From: Megalopta genalis
Taxonomy: Eukaryota > Arthropoda > Insecta > Hymenoptera > Halictidae
Assembly: GCF_051020955.1 (NCBI RefSeq)
Contig: NW_027476506.1
Coordinates: forward strand, 1-64,000
Direction of reading: 5' to 3'
Length of the DNA stretch: 64,000 nucleotides
The notes under the pieces: generated by a model
Databases searched by the model: none
Told to the model about the DNA's origin: nothing
Seen by the model: only the letters and a program-made list of their open reading frames with translations
Made by a program: the position numbers and the translations under genes
Part shown: in pieces, positions 47,545-61,969 of the stretch
Numbering within the stretch: the stretch's first letter is position 1
Layout: every line of letters begins with the position of its first letter

Positions 47545-50500
47545 GAGTTAGCTTCAAATCCATGCGAAACACATGATTTAGCTGCAAATCATTGCGATGT
47601 AGAAGGTTTAGCTTCAAAACAATAAGAGGTAGAAGGTTTAGCTTCAAATCAATAGAATGTAGAAGATTTAGCTTCAAATCAATGCGATGTAGAAGGTTTA
47701 GCATCAAATCCATACGAAACAATTGATTTAGCTTCAAATCAATTCGAAGGACGAGGCTTAGATTCAAATCCATGCGAAACAAATGATTTAGCTTCAAATC
47801 AATGCGATGTAGAAGGTTTAGCTTCAAATCCATGCGATGTAGATGGTTTGCTTCAAATTCATGCGACACACAAGATTTAGCTTCTAATCAATGCGATGTA
47901 GTAGGTTCAGCTACAAATCCATGCGATATAAGTGATATAGCTTCAAAAGTAGGGGGAACAAACGAGGTAGCTTCAAATCCATGCGAAACAAATGGTTTAG
48001 CTACAAATACTTGTGATATAAATTATTTAGATACAACTGCATGCGAAACTAACGAGTTAGCTTCAAATCCATGCGAGACACATGACTTAGCTTCAACTCA
48101 ATGCGAAGTAGAAGGTTTAGCTTCAAATCCATGCAAAACACGTGACTTAACTTCCAATTAATGCGAAGTAGAAGACTTAGCTTCAAATCCATGCGAATCA
48201 AATGGTTTAGCTTCAAATACTTGTGATATACGTTATTTAGATTGAACTGCATGCGCAACGAACGAGTTAGCTTCAAATCTATGCGAAACACATGATTTAA
48301 CTGCAAATCAATGCGATGAAGAAGGTTTAGCTTCAAATCCATGCGAAACAAATGATATAGCTTCAAACACTTGGGGTGTAAGTGATATAGCTTCAAATGA
48401 AGACTAATCAAACGAGTTAGCTTCAAAATCCACGCGATACACATGATTTAGCTTCAAATACTAGCGATATAAGTAATGTAGATTCAACTGCAGGCGAAAC
48501 GAACGAGTTAGCTTCAAATCCATGCAAAACACATGATTTAGCTTCAAATCAATGCGATGTAGAAGGTTTAGCTTCAAATCCATGCGAAACACATGATTCA
48601 GCTGCAAATAAATGCGATGCAGAAGGTTTGGCTTCAAATCCATGCGAATCACATTATTTAGCTGCAAATCAGTGCGAAGTAGAAGGCTCGGGTTCAAATC
48701 AATGCGATTCAAATGGTTCATCTTCAAATACTTGTGACAGACATGATTTAGCTTCAACTGCATGCGAAACACACGATTTAGCTTCAAATCAATGCGATGT
48801 AGAAGGTTTAGATTCAAATCCATGCAAAACACGTGATTTAACTTCCTATTAATGCGAAGTAGAAGGCTTAGCTTCAAATCCATGCGAATCAAATGGTTTA
48901 GCTTCAAATACTTGTGATATACGTTATTTAGATTGAATTGCATGCGCAACGAACGAGTTAGCTTAAAATCCATGCGAAACACATGATTTAGCTGCAAATC
49001 AATGCGATGAAGAAGGTTTATCTTCAAATCCATGCGAAACAAATGATATAGCTTCAAACACTTGGGGTATAAGTGATATAGCTTCAAATGCTTACTAATC
49101 AAACGAGTTAGCTTCAAAATCCACGCGATACACATGATTTAGCTTCAAATACTAGCGATATAAGTAATGTAGATTCAACTGCAGGCGAATCGAACGAGTT
49201 AGCTTCAAATCCATGCGATACACAAGATTTAGCTTCAAATCAATGCGATGTAGTAGGTTCAGCTTCAAATCCATGCGGCACATATGATTTAGCTTCATAT
49301 ACTTGCGATATAAGTGACATAGTTTCAAATGGAGGCGAAACGAACGAGTTAGCTTCAAATCCATGCGAGACACATGACTTAGCTTCAAATCAATGCGAAG
49401 TAGAAGGTTTAGCTTCAAATCCATGCAAAACACGTGACTTAACTTCCAATTAATGCGAAGTAGAAGGCTTAGCTTCAAATCCATGCGAATCAAATGGTTT
49501 AGCTTCAAATACTTGTGATATACGTTATTTAGACTGAACTGCATGCGCAACGAACGAGTTAGCTTCAAATCCATGCGAGACACATGATTTAACTGCAAAT
49601 CAATGCGATGAAGAAGGTTTAGCTTCAAATCCATGCGAAACAAATGATATAGCTTCAAACACTTGGGGTGTTAGTGATATAGCTTCAAATGAAGACTAAT
49701 CAAACGAGTTAGCTTCAAAATCCACGCGATACACATGATTTAGCTTCAAATACTAGCGATATAAGTAATGTAGATTCAACTGCAGGCGAAACGAACGAGT
49801 TAGCTTCATATCCATGCGAAACACATGATTTAGCTGCAAATCATTGCGATGTAGAAGGTTTAGCTTCAAAACAATAAGAGGTAGAAGGTTTACCTTCAAA
49901 TCAATAGAATGTAGAAGATTTAGCTTCAAATCAATGCGATGTAGAAGGTTTAGCTTCAAATCCATACGAAACAATTGATTTAGCTTCAAATCAATTCGAA
50001 GGACAAGGCTTAGATTCAAATCCATGCGAAACAAATGATTTAGCTTCAAATCAATGCGATGTAGAAGGTTTAGCTTCAAATCCATGCGATGTAGATGGTT
50101 TGCTTCAAATTCATGCGACACACAAGATTTAGCTTCTAATCAATGCGATGTAGTAGGTTCAGCTACAAATCCATGCGATATAAGTGATATAGCTTCAAAA
50201 GTAGGGGGAACAAACAAGGTAGCTTCAAATCCATGCGAAACAAATGGCTTAGCTACAAATACTTGTGATATAAATTATTTAGATACAACTGCATGCGAAA
50301 CTAACGGGTTAGCTTCAAATCCATGCGAGACACATGACTTAGCTTCAACTCAATGCGAAGTAGAAGGTTTAGCTTCAAATCCATGCAAAACACGTGACTT
50401 AACTTCCAATTAATGCGAAGTAGAAGGCTTAGCTTCAAATCCATGTGAATCAAATTGTTTAGCTTCAAATACTTGTGATATACGTTACTTAGACTGAACT

Positions 50501-51318
50501 GCATGCGCAACGAACGAGTTAGCTTCAAATCCATGCGAGACACATGATTTAACTGCAAATCAATGCGATGAAGAAGGTTTAGCTTCAAATCCATGCGAAA
50601 CAAATGATATAGCTTCAAACACTTGGGGTATAAGTGATATAGCTTCAAATGAAGACTAATCAAACGAGTTAGCTTCAAAATCCACGCGATACACATGATT
50701 TAGCTTCAAATACTAGCGATATAAGGAATGTAGATTCAACTGCAGGCGAAACGAACGAGTTAGCTTCATATCCATGCGAAACACATGATTTAGCTGCAAA
50801 TCATTGCGATGTAGAAGGTTTAGCTTCAAAACAATAAGAGGTAGAAGGTTTAGCTTCAAATCAATAGAATGTAGAAGATTTAGCTTCAAATCAATGCGAT
50901 GTAGAAGGTTTAGCTTCAAATCCATACGAAACAATTGATTTAGCTTCAAATCAATTCGAAGGACAAGGCTTAGATTCAAATCCATGCGAAACAAATGATT
51001 TAGCTTCAAATCAATGCGATGTAGAAGGTTTAGCTTCAAATCCATGCGAAACACATGATTCAGCTGCAAATCAATGCGATGTAGAAGGTTTAGCTTCAAA
51101 TCATGCGAAACACATGATTTAGCTTCAAATACTTGCGATATAAGTGATCTAGCTTCAAATACAGGCGAATCGAACGAGTTAGCTTCAAATCCATGCGAAA
51201 CACATGATTCAGCTGCAAATCAATGCGATGTAGAAGGTTCAGCTTCAAATCCATGCGTAACACATGATTCAGCTGCAAATCAATGCGATGTAGAAGGTTT
51301 AGCTTCAAATCCATGCGA
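47545..51318 (+). repeat. 5.1-kb-period duplication, first copy
   Basis: This matches 52648-56421 at a constant distance of 5103 bp over about 3.8 kb. Rare differences are seen, for example AAATCCACG near 50680 against AAACCCACG near 55783, and CTGCAGGCG near 50739 against CTGTAGGCG near 55842. The segment before it (47040-47402) also recurs at 51723-52085, with a different spacing of 4683 bp. Confidence 0.88.
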
Positions 51319-52647
51319 AACAAATGATATAGCTTCAAACACTTGGGGTGTAAGTGATATAGCTTCAAATGAAGACTAATCAAAGGAGTTAGCTTCAAAA
51401 TCCTCGCGATACACATGATTTAGCTTCAAATACTAGCGATATAAGGAATGTAGATTCAACTGCAGGCGAAACGAACGAGTTAGCTTCAAATCCATGCGAA
51501 ACACATGATTTAGCTGCAAATCATTGAGATGTAGAAGGTTTAGCTTCAAATCCATGCGAAACAAATGATATAGCTTCAAACACTTGGGGTGTAAGTGATA
51601 TAGCTTCAAATGAAGACTAATCAAAGGAGTTAGCTTCAAAATCCTCGCGATACACATGATTTAGCTTCAAATCAATGCGAAGTAGTTGGCGTAGCTTCAA
51701 ATCCATGCGAAACAAATGGTTTAGCTACAAATACTTGTGATATACATTGCTTAGCTTCAAATCCATGCGAAACACACGATTTATCTTCAAATCAAAGCGA
51801 TGTAGACGGATTAGCTTCAAATCCATGCGATACACAAGATTTAGCTTCAAATCAATGCGATGTAGTAGGTTCAGCTTCAAATCCATGCGGCATATATGAT
51901 TTAGCTTCAAATGCTTGCGATATAAGTGATATAGTTTCAAATGGAGGCGAAACGAACGAGTTAGCTTCAAATCCATGCAAAACACATGATTTAGCTTCAA
52001 ATCAATGTGATGTAGAAGGTTTAGCTTCAAATTCATGCGAAACACATGATTCAGCTGCAAATCAATGCGATGTAGAAGGTTTAGCTTCAAATCCATGCGA
52101 ATCACATTATTTAGCTGCAAATCAGTGCGAAGTAGAAGGCTCGGGTTCAAATCAATGCGATTCAAATGGTTCATCTTCAAATACTTGTGAAAGACATGAT
52201 TTAGCTTCAACTGCATGCGAAACACATGATTTAGCTTCAAATCAATGCGATGTAGAAGGTTTAGATTCAAATCCATGCAAAACACGTGGTTTAACTTCCT
52301 ATTAATGCGAAGTAGAAGGCTTAGCTTCAAATCCATGCGAATCAAATGGTTTAGCTTCAAATACTTGTGATATACGTTATTTAGATTGAACTGCATGCAC
52401 AACGAACGAGTTAGCTTCAAATCCATGCGAAACACATGATTTAACTGCAAATCAATGCGATGAAGAAGGTTTAGCTTCAAATCCATGCGAAACAAATGAT
52501 ATAGCTTCAACACTTGGGGTGTAAGTGATATAGCTTCAAATGAAGACTAATCAAACGAGTTAGCTTCAAAATCCACGCGATACACATGATTTAGCTTCAA
52601 ATACTAGCGATATAAGTAATGTAGATTCAACTGCAGGCGAAACGAAC

Positions 52648-55600
52648 GAGTTAGCTTCATATCCATGCGAAACACATGATTTAGCTGCAAATCATTGCGA
52701 TGTAGAAGGTTTAGCTTCAAAACAATAAGAGGTAGAAGGTTTAGCTTCAAATCAATAGAATGTAGAAGATTTAGCTTCAAATCAATGCGATGTAGAAGGT
52801 TTAGCATCAAATCCATACGAAACAATTGATTTAGCTTCAAATCAATTCGAAGGACGAGGCTTAGATTCAAATCCATGCGAAACAAATGATTTAGCTTCAA
52901 ATCAATGCGATGTAGAAGGTTTAGCTTCAAATCCATGCGATGTAGATGGTTTGCTTCAAATTCATGCGACACACAAGATTTAGCTTCTAATCAATGCGAT
53001 GTAGTAGGTTCAGCTACAAATCCATGCGATATAAGTGATATAGCTTCAAAAGTAGGGGGAACAAACGAGGTAGCTTCAAATCCATGCGAAACAAATGGTT
53101 TAGCTACAAATACTTGTGATATAAATTATTTAGATACAACTGCATGCGAAACTAACGAGTTAGCTTCAAATCCATGCGAGACACATGACTTAGCTTCAAC
53201 TCAATGCGAAGTAGAAGGTTTAGCTTCAAATCCATGCAAAACACGTGACTTAACTTCCAATTAATGCGAAGTAGAAGACTTAGCTTCAAATCCATGCGAA
53301 TCAAATGGTTTAGCTTCAAATACTTGTGATATACGTTATTTAGATTGAACTGCATGCGCAACGAACGAGTTAGCTTCAAATCTATGCGAAACACATGATT
53401 TAACTGCAAATCAATGCGATGAAGAAGGTTTAGCTTCAAATCCATGCGAAACAAATGATATAGCTTCAAACACTTGGGGTGTAAGTGATATAGCTTCAAA
53501 TGAAGACTAATCAAACGAGTTAGCTTCAAAATCCACGCGATACACATGATTTAGCTTCAAATACTAGCGATATAAGTAATGTAGATTCAACTGCAGGCGA
53601 AACGAACGAGTTAGCTTCAAATCCATGCAAAACACATGATTTAGCTTCAAATCAATGCGATGTAGAAGGTTTAGCTTCAAATCCATGCGAAACACATGAT
53701 TCAGCTGCAAATAAATGCGATGTAGAAGGTTTGGCTTCAAATCCATGCGAATCACATTATTTAGCTGCAAATCAGTGCGAAGTAGAAGGCTCGGGTTCAA
53801 ATCAATGCGATTCAAATGGTTCATCTTCAAATACTTGTGACAGACATGATTTAGCTTCAACTGCATGCGAAACACACGATTTAGCTTCAAATCAATGCGA
53901 TGTAGAAGGTTTAGATTCAAATCCATGCAAAACACGTGATTTAACTTCCTATTAATGCGAAGTAGAAGGCTTAGCTTCAAATCCATGCGAATCAAATGGT
54001 TTAGCTTCAAATACTTGTGATATACGTTATTTAGATTGAATTGCATGCGCAACGAACGAGTTAGCTTAAAATCCATGCGAAACACATGATTTAGCTGCAA
54101 ATCAATGCGATGAAGAAGGTTTATCTTCAAATCCATGCGAAACAAATGATATAGCTTCAAACACTTGGGGTATAAGTGATATAGCTTCAAATGCTTACTA
54201 ATCAAACGAGTTAGCTTCAAAATCCACGCGATACACATGATTTAGCTTCAAATACTAGCGATATAAGTAATGTAGATTCAACTGCAGGCGAATCGAACGA
54301 GTTAGCTTCAAATCCATGCGATACACAAGATTTAGCTTCAAATCAATGCGATGTAGTAGGTTCAGCTTCAAATCCATGCGGCACATATGATTTAGCTTCA
54401 TATACTTGCGATATAAGTGACATAGTTTCAAATGGAGGCGAAACGAACGAGTTAGCTTCAAATCCATGCGAGACACATGACTTAGCTTCAAATCAATGCG
54501 AAGTAGAAGGTTTAGCTTCAAATCCATGCAAAACACGTGACTTAACTTCCAATTAATGCGAAGTAGAAGGCTTAGCTTCAAATCCATGCGAATCAAATGG
54601 TTTAGCTTCAAATACTTGTGATATACGTTATTTAGACTGAACTGCATGCGCAACGAACGAGTTAGCTTCAAATCCATGCGAGACACATGATTTAACTGCA
54701 AATCAATGCGATGAAGAAGGTTTAGCTTCAAATCCATGCGAAACAAATGATATAGCTTCAAACACTTGGGGTGTTAGTGATATAGCTTCAAATGAAGACT
54801 AATCAAACGAGTTAGCTTCAAAATCCACGCGATACACATGATTTAGCTTCAAATACTAGCGATATAAGTAATGTAGATTCAACTGCAGGCGAAACGAACG
54901 AGTTAGCTTCATATCCATGCGAAACACATGATTTAGCTGCAAATCATTGCGATGTAGAAGGTTTAGCTTCAAAACAATAAGAGGTAGAAGGTTTACCTTC
55001 AAATCAATAGAATGTAGAAGATTTAGCTTCAAATCAATGCGATGTAGAAGGTTTAGCTTCAAATCCATACGAAACAATTGATTTAGCTTCAAATCAATTC
55101 GAAGGACAAGGCTTAGATTCAAATCCATGCGAAACAAATGATTTAGCTTCAAATCAATGCGATGTAGAAGGTTTAGCTTCAAATCCATGCGATGTAGATG
55201 GTTTGCTTCAAATTCATGCGACACACAAGATTTAGCTTCTAATCAATGCGATGTAGTAGGTTCAGCTACAAATCCATGCGATATAAGTGATATAGCTTCA
55301 AAAGTAGGGGGAACAAACAAGGTAGCTTCAAATCCATGCGAAACAAATGGCTTAGCTACAAATACTTGTGATATAAATTATTTAGATACAACTGCATGCG
55401 AAACTAACGGGTTAGCTTCAAATCCATGCGAGACACATGACTTAGCTTCAACTCAATGCGAAGTAGAAGGTTTAGCTTCAAATCCATGCAAAACACGTGA
55501 CTTAACTTCCAATTAATGCGAAGTAGAAGGCTTAGCTTCAAATCCATGTGAATCAAATTGTTTAGCTTCAAATACTTGTGATATACGTTACTTAGACTGA

Positions 55601-56421
55601 ACTGCATGCGCAACGAACGAGTTAGCTTCAAATCCATGCGAGACACATGATTTAACTGCAAATCAATGCGATGAAGAAGGTTTAGCTTCAAATCCATGCG
55701 AAACAAATGATATAGCTTCAAACACTTGGGGTATAAGTGATATAGCTTCAAATGAAGACTAATCAAACGAGTTAGCTTCAAAACCCACGCGATACACATG
55801 ATTTAGCTTCAAATACTAGCGATATAAGGAATGTAGATTCAACTGTAGGCGAAACGAACGAGTTAGCTTCATATCCATGCGAAACACATGATTTAGCTGC
55901 AAATCATTGCGATGTAGAAGGTTTAGCTTCAAAACAATAAGAGGTAGAAGGTTTAGCTTCAAATCAATAGAATGTAGAAGATTTAGCTTCAAATCAATGC
56001 GATGTAGAAGGTTTAGCTTCAAATCCATACGAAACAATTGATTTAGCTTCAAATCAATTCGAAGGACAAGGCTTAGATTCAAATCCATGCGAAACAAATG
56101 ATTTAGCTTCAAATCAATGCGATGTAGAAGGTTTAGCTTCAAATCCATGCGAAACACATGATTCAGCTGCAAATCAATGCGATGTAGAAGGTTTAGCTTC
56201 AAATCATGCGAAACACATGATTTAGCTTCAAATACTTGCGATATAAGTGATCTAGCTTCAAATACAGGCGAATCGAACGAGTTAGCTTCAAATCCATGCG
56301 AAACACATGATTCAGCTGCAAATCAATGCGATGTAGAAGGTTCAGCTTCAAATCCATGCGTAACACATGATTCAGCTGCAAATCAATGCGATGTAGAAGG
56401 TTTAGCTTCAAATCCATGCGG
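52648..56421 (+). repeat. 5.1-kb-period duplication, second copy
   Basis: This is the partner of 47545-51318. It ends near 56421, where it switches into a CGGCACATATGAT unit series that matches the region from about 45440 (distance about 10983 bp), so the junction joins two different parts of the array. Confidence 0.88.
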
Positions 56422-59400
56422 CACATATGATTTAGCTTCAAATACTTGCGATATAAGTGATGTAGAATCAACTGCAGGCGAAACGAACGAGTTAGCTTCA
56501 AATCCATTCAAAACTCATGATTTAGCAGCAAATCAATGTGATGTAGAAGGTTTAGTTTCAAATCCATGCGATACACAAGATTTAGCTTAAAATCAATGCG
56601 ATGTAGTAGGCTCAGCTTCAAATCCATGCGATATAAGTGATATAGCTACAAAAGCAGGAGGAACAAACGAGGTAGCTTCAATTCCATGCGAAACAAATGA
56701 TTTAGCTCCAAATCAATGCGTAGTAGAAGGCGTAGCTTCAAATCCATGTGAAACAAATGGTTTATCTTCAAATGAATGCGATGTAGAAGGTTTAGCTTCG
56801 AATCCGTGCGATACACAAGATTTAGCTTCAAATCAATGCGATGTAGTAGGTTCAGCTTCAAATCCATGCGGCACATATGATTTAGCTTCAAATACTTGCG
56901 ATATAAGTGATATAGATTCAAATGGTGGCGAAACGAACGAGTTAGTTTCAAATCCATGCAAAACACATGATTTAGCTTCAAATCAATGCGATGTAGAAGG
57001 TTTAGCTTCAAATCCATACGACACATATGATTTAGCTTCAAATACTTGCGATATAAGTGATATAGTTTCAAATGGAGGCGAAACGAACGAGTTAGCTTCA
57101 AATCCATTCGAAACTCATGATTTAGCAGCAAATCAATGTGATGTAGAAGGTTTAGCTTCAAATCCATGCGATACACAAGATTTAGCTTCAAATCAATGCG
57201 ATGTAGTAGGCTCAGCTTCAAATCCATGCGATATAAGTGATATAGCTTCATAAGCAGGAGGAACAAATGAGATAGCTTCAATTCCATGCGAAACAAATGA
57301 TTTAGCTTCAAATCAATGCGTTGTGGAAGGCGTAGCTTCAAATCCATGTGAAACAAATGGTTTAGGTTCAAATCAATGCGATGTAGAGGTTTAGCTTCAA
57401 ATCCGTGCGATACACATGATTTAGCTGCAAATCAATGCGATATAGAAGGTTTAGCTTCAAATCCACGCGATACACTAGATTTAGCTGCAAATCATTGCGA
57501 TGTAGAAGGTTTAGCTTCAAAACAATAAGAGGTAGAAGGTTTAGCTTCAAATCAATAGAATGTAGAAGATTTAGCTTCAAATCAATGCGATGTAGAAGGT
57601 TTAGCTTCAAATCCATACGAAACACTTGATTTAGCTTCAAATCAATTCGAAGGACAAGGCTTAGATTCAAATCCATGCGAAACAAATGATTTAGCTTCAA
57701 ATCAATGCGATGTAGAAGGTTTAGCTTCAAATCCATGCGATGTAGGAGGTTTAGCTTCAAATCCATGCGATACACAAGATTTAGCTTCAAATCCATGCGA
57801 TACACAAGATTATCTTCAAATCAATGCGATGTAGTAGGTTCAGCTTCAAATCCATGCGGCACATATGATTTAGCTTCAAATACTTGCGATATAAGTGACA
57901 TAGTTTCAAATGGAGGCGAAACGAACGAGTTAGCTTCAAATCCATGCAAAACACATGATTTAGCTTCAAATCAATGCGATGTAGAAGGTTTAGCTTCAAA
58001 TCCATGCGATACACAAGATTTAGCTTCAAATCAATGTGTTGTAGTAGGTTCAGCTTCAAATCCATGCGATATAAGTGATATAGCTTCAAAAGCAGGAGGA
58101 ACAAACGAGGTAGCTTCAATTCCTTGCGAAACAAATGATTTAGCTTCAAATCAATGCGAAGTAGAAGGCGTAGCTTCAAATCCATGCGAAACAAATGGTT
58201 TAGCTACAAATACTTGTGATATACATTGCTTAGCTTCAAATCCATGCGAAATACACGATTTATCTTCAAATCAATGCGATGTAGACGGATTAGCTTCAAA
58301 TCCATGCGATACACAAGATTTAGCTTCAAATCAATGCGATGTAGTAGGTTCAGCTTCAAATCCATGCGGCATATATGATTTAGCTTCAAATGCTTGCGAT
58401 ATAAGTGATATAGTTTCAAATGGAGGCGAAACGAACGAGTTAGCTTCAAATCCATGCAAAACACATGATTTAGCTTCAAATCAATGCGATGTAGAAGGTT
58501 TAGCTTCAAATCCATGCGAAACACATGATTCAGCTGCAAATAAATGCGATGTAGAAGGTTTAGCTTCAAATCCATGCGAATCACATTATTTAGCTGCAAA
58601 TCAGTGCGAAGTAGAAGGCTCGGGTTCAAATCAATGCGATTCAAATGGTTCATCTTCAAATACTTGTCACAGACATGATTTAGCTTCAACTGCATGCGAA
58701 ACACATGATTTAGCTTCAAATCAATGCGATGTAGAAGGTTTAGATTCAAATCCATGCAAAACACGTGATTTAACTTCCTATTAATGCGAAGTAGAAGGCT
58801 TAGCTTCAAATCCATGCGAATCAAATGGTTTAGCTTCAAATACTTGTGATATACGTTATTTAGATTGAATTGCATGCGCAACGAACGAGTTAGCTTAAAA
58901 TCCATGCGAAACACATGATTTAGCTGCAAATCAATGCGATGAAGAAGGTTTAGCTTCAATTCCATGCGAAATAAATGATATAGCTTCAAACACTTGGGGT
59001 ATAAGTGATATAGCTTCAAATGCTTACTAATCAAACGAGTTAGCTTCAAAATCCATGCGATACACATGATTTAGCTTCAAATACTAGCGATATAAGTAAT
59101 GTAGATTCAACTGCAGGCGAAACGAACGAGTTAGCTTCAAATCCATGCGAAACACATGATTTAGCTGCAAATCATTGCGATGTAGAAGGTTTAGCTTCAA
59201 AACAATAAGAGGTAGAAGGTTTAGCTTCAAATCAATAGAATGTAGAAGATTTAGCTTCAAATCAATGCGATGTAGAAGGTTTAGCTTCAAATCCATACGA
59301 AACACTTGATTTAGCTTCAAATTAATTCGAAGTACTAGGCTTAGATTCAAATCCATGCGAAACAAATGATTTAGCTTCAAATCAATGCGATGTAGAAGGT

Positions 59401-60649
59401 TTAGCTTCAAATCCATGCGATACACAAGATTTAGCTTCAAATCAATGCGATGTAGTAGGTTCAGCTTCAAATCCATGCGGCACATATGATTTAGCTTCAT
59501 ATACTTGCGATATAAGCGACATAGTTTCAAATGGAGGCGAAACGAACGAGTTAGCTTCAAATCCATGCGAGACACATGACTTAGCTTCAAATCAATGCGA
59601 AGTAGAAGGTTTAGCTTCAAATCCATGCAAAACACGTGACATAACTTCCAATTAATGCGAAGTAGAAGGCTTAGCTTCAAATCCATGCGAATCAAATGGT
59701 TTAGCTTCAAATACTTGTGATATACGTTATTTAGACTGAACTGCATGCGCAACGAACGAGTTAGCTTCATATCCATGCGAAACACATGATTTAGCTGCAA
59801 ATCATTGCGATGTAGAAGGTTTAGCTTCAAAACAATAAGAGGTAGAAGGTTTAGCTTCAAATCAATAGAATGTAGAAGATTTAGCTTCAAATCAATGCGA
59901 TGTAGAAGGTTTAGCTTCAAATCCATACGAAACAATTGATTTAGCTTCAAATCAATTCGAAGGACAAGGCTTAGATTCAAATCCATGCGAAATAAATGAT
60001 TTAGCTTCAAATCAATGCGATGTAGAAGGCGTAGCTTCAAATCCATGTGAAACAAATGGTTTAGCTTCAAATCAATGCGATGTAGAAGGTTTAGCTTCAA
60101 ATCAGTGCGATACACATGATTTAGCTGCAAATCAATGCGATATAGAAGGTTTAGCTTCAAATCCACGCGATACACTAGATTTAGCTGCAAATCATTGCGA
60201 TGTAGAAGGTTTAGCTTCAAAACAATAAGAGGTAGAAGGTTTAGCTTCAAATCAATAGAATGTAGAAGATTTAGCTTCAAACCAATGCGATGTAGAAAGT
60301 TTAGCTTCAAATCCATACGAAACACTTGATTTAGCTTCAAATCAATTCGAAGGACAAGGCTTAGATTCAAATCCATGCGAAACAAATGATTTAGCTTCAA
60401 ATCAATGCGATGTAGAAGGTTTAGCTTCAAATCCATGCGATACACAAGATTTAGCTTCAAATACTTGCGATATAAGTGATGTAGAATCAACTGCAGGCGA
60501 AACGAACGAGTTAGCTTCAAATCCATTCAAAACTCATGATTTAGCAGTAAATCAATGTAATATAGAAGGTTTCGCTTCAAATCCATGCGATGTAGAAGGT
60601 TTAGCTTCAAATCCATGCGATTCACAAGATTTAGCTTCAAATCAATGCG

Positions 60650-61969
60650 ATGTAGTAGGATCAGCTTCAAATCCATGCGGCACATATGATTTAGCTTCAA
60701 ATACTTGCGATATAAGTGACATAGTTTCAAATGGAGGCGAAACGAACGAGTTAGCTTCAAATCCATGCGAGACACATGACTTAGCTTCAACTCAATGCGA
60801 TGTAGAAGGTTTAGCTTCAAATCCACGCGAAACATATGATATAGCTTCAAACACTTGCGATATAAGTGACATAGTTTCAAATGGAGGCGAAACGAACGAG
60901 TTAGCTTCAAATCCATGCGAGACACATGACTTAGCTGCAAATCAATGCGATGTAGAAGGTTTAGCTTCAAATCCATGCGATACACTAGATTTAGCTTCAA
61001 ATCAATGCGATGTAGTAGGCTCAGCTTCAAATCCATGCGATATAAGTGATATAGTTTCATAAGCAGGCGGAACAAATGAGGTAGCTTCAATTCCATGCGA
61101 AACAAATGATTTAGCTTCAAATCAATGCGTAGTAGAAGGCGTAGCTTCAAATCCATGTGAAACAAATGGTTTAGCTTCAAATCAATGCGATGTAGAAGGT
61201 TTAGCTTCAAATCCGTGCGATACACATGATTTAGCTGCAAATCTATGCGATATAGAAGGTTTAGCTTCAAATCCACGCGATACACTAGATTTAGCTGCTA
61301 ATCATTGCGATGTAGAAGGATCAGCTTCAAATTCATGCGGCACATATGATTTAGCTTCAAATACTTGCGATATAAGTGACATAGTTTCAAATGGAGGCGA
61401 AACGAACGAGTTAGCTTCAAATCCATGCGAGACACATGACTTAGCTTCAACTCAATGCGATGTAGAAGGTTTAGCATCAAATCCACGCGAAACATATGAT
61501 ATAGCTTCAAACACTTGCGATATAAGTGACATAGTTTCAAATGGAGGCGAAACGAACGAGTTAGCTTCAAATCCATGCGAGACACATGACTTAGCTGCAA
61601 ATCAATGCGATGTAGAAGGTTTAGCTTCAAATCCATGCGATACACTAGATTTAGCTTCAAATCAATGCGATGTAGTAGGCTCAGCTTCAAATCCATGCGA
61701 TATAAGTGATATAGCTTCATAAGCAGGCGGAACAAATGAGGTAGCTTCAATTCCATGCGAAACAAATGATTTAGCTTCAAATCAATGCGTAGTAGAAGGC
61801 GTAGCTTCAAATCCATGTGAAACAAATGGTTTAGCTTCAAATCAATGCGATGTAGAAGGTTTAGCTTCAAATCCGTGCGATACACATGATTTAGCTGCAA
61901 ATCTATGCGATATAGAAGGTTTAGCTTCAAATCCACGCGATACACTAGATTTAGCTGCAAATCATTGCG
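60650..61969 (+). repeat. Tandem duplication, 660-bp period
   Basis: Bases 60650-61309 and 61310-61969 are direct copies, 22 units each. Single-base changes are rare (ATCCATGCGG near 60670 against ATTCATGCGG near 61330; GTTTCATAAG near 61053 against GCTTCATAAG near 61713). Confidence 0.85.
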
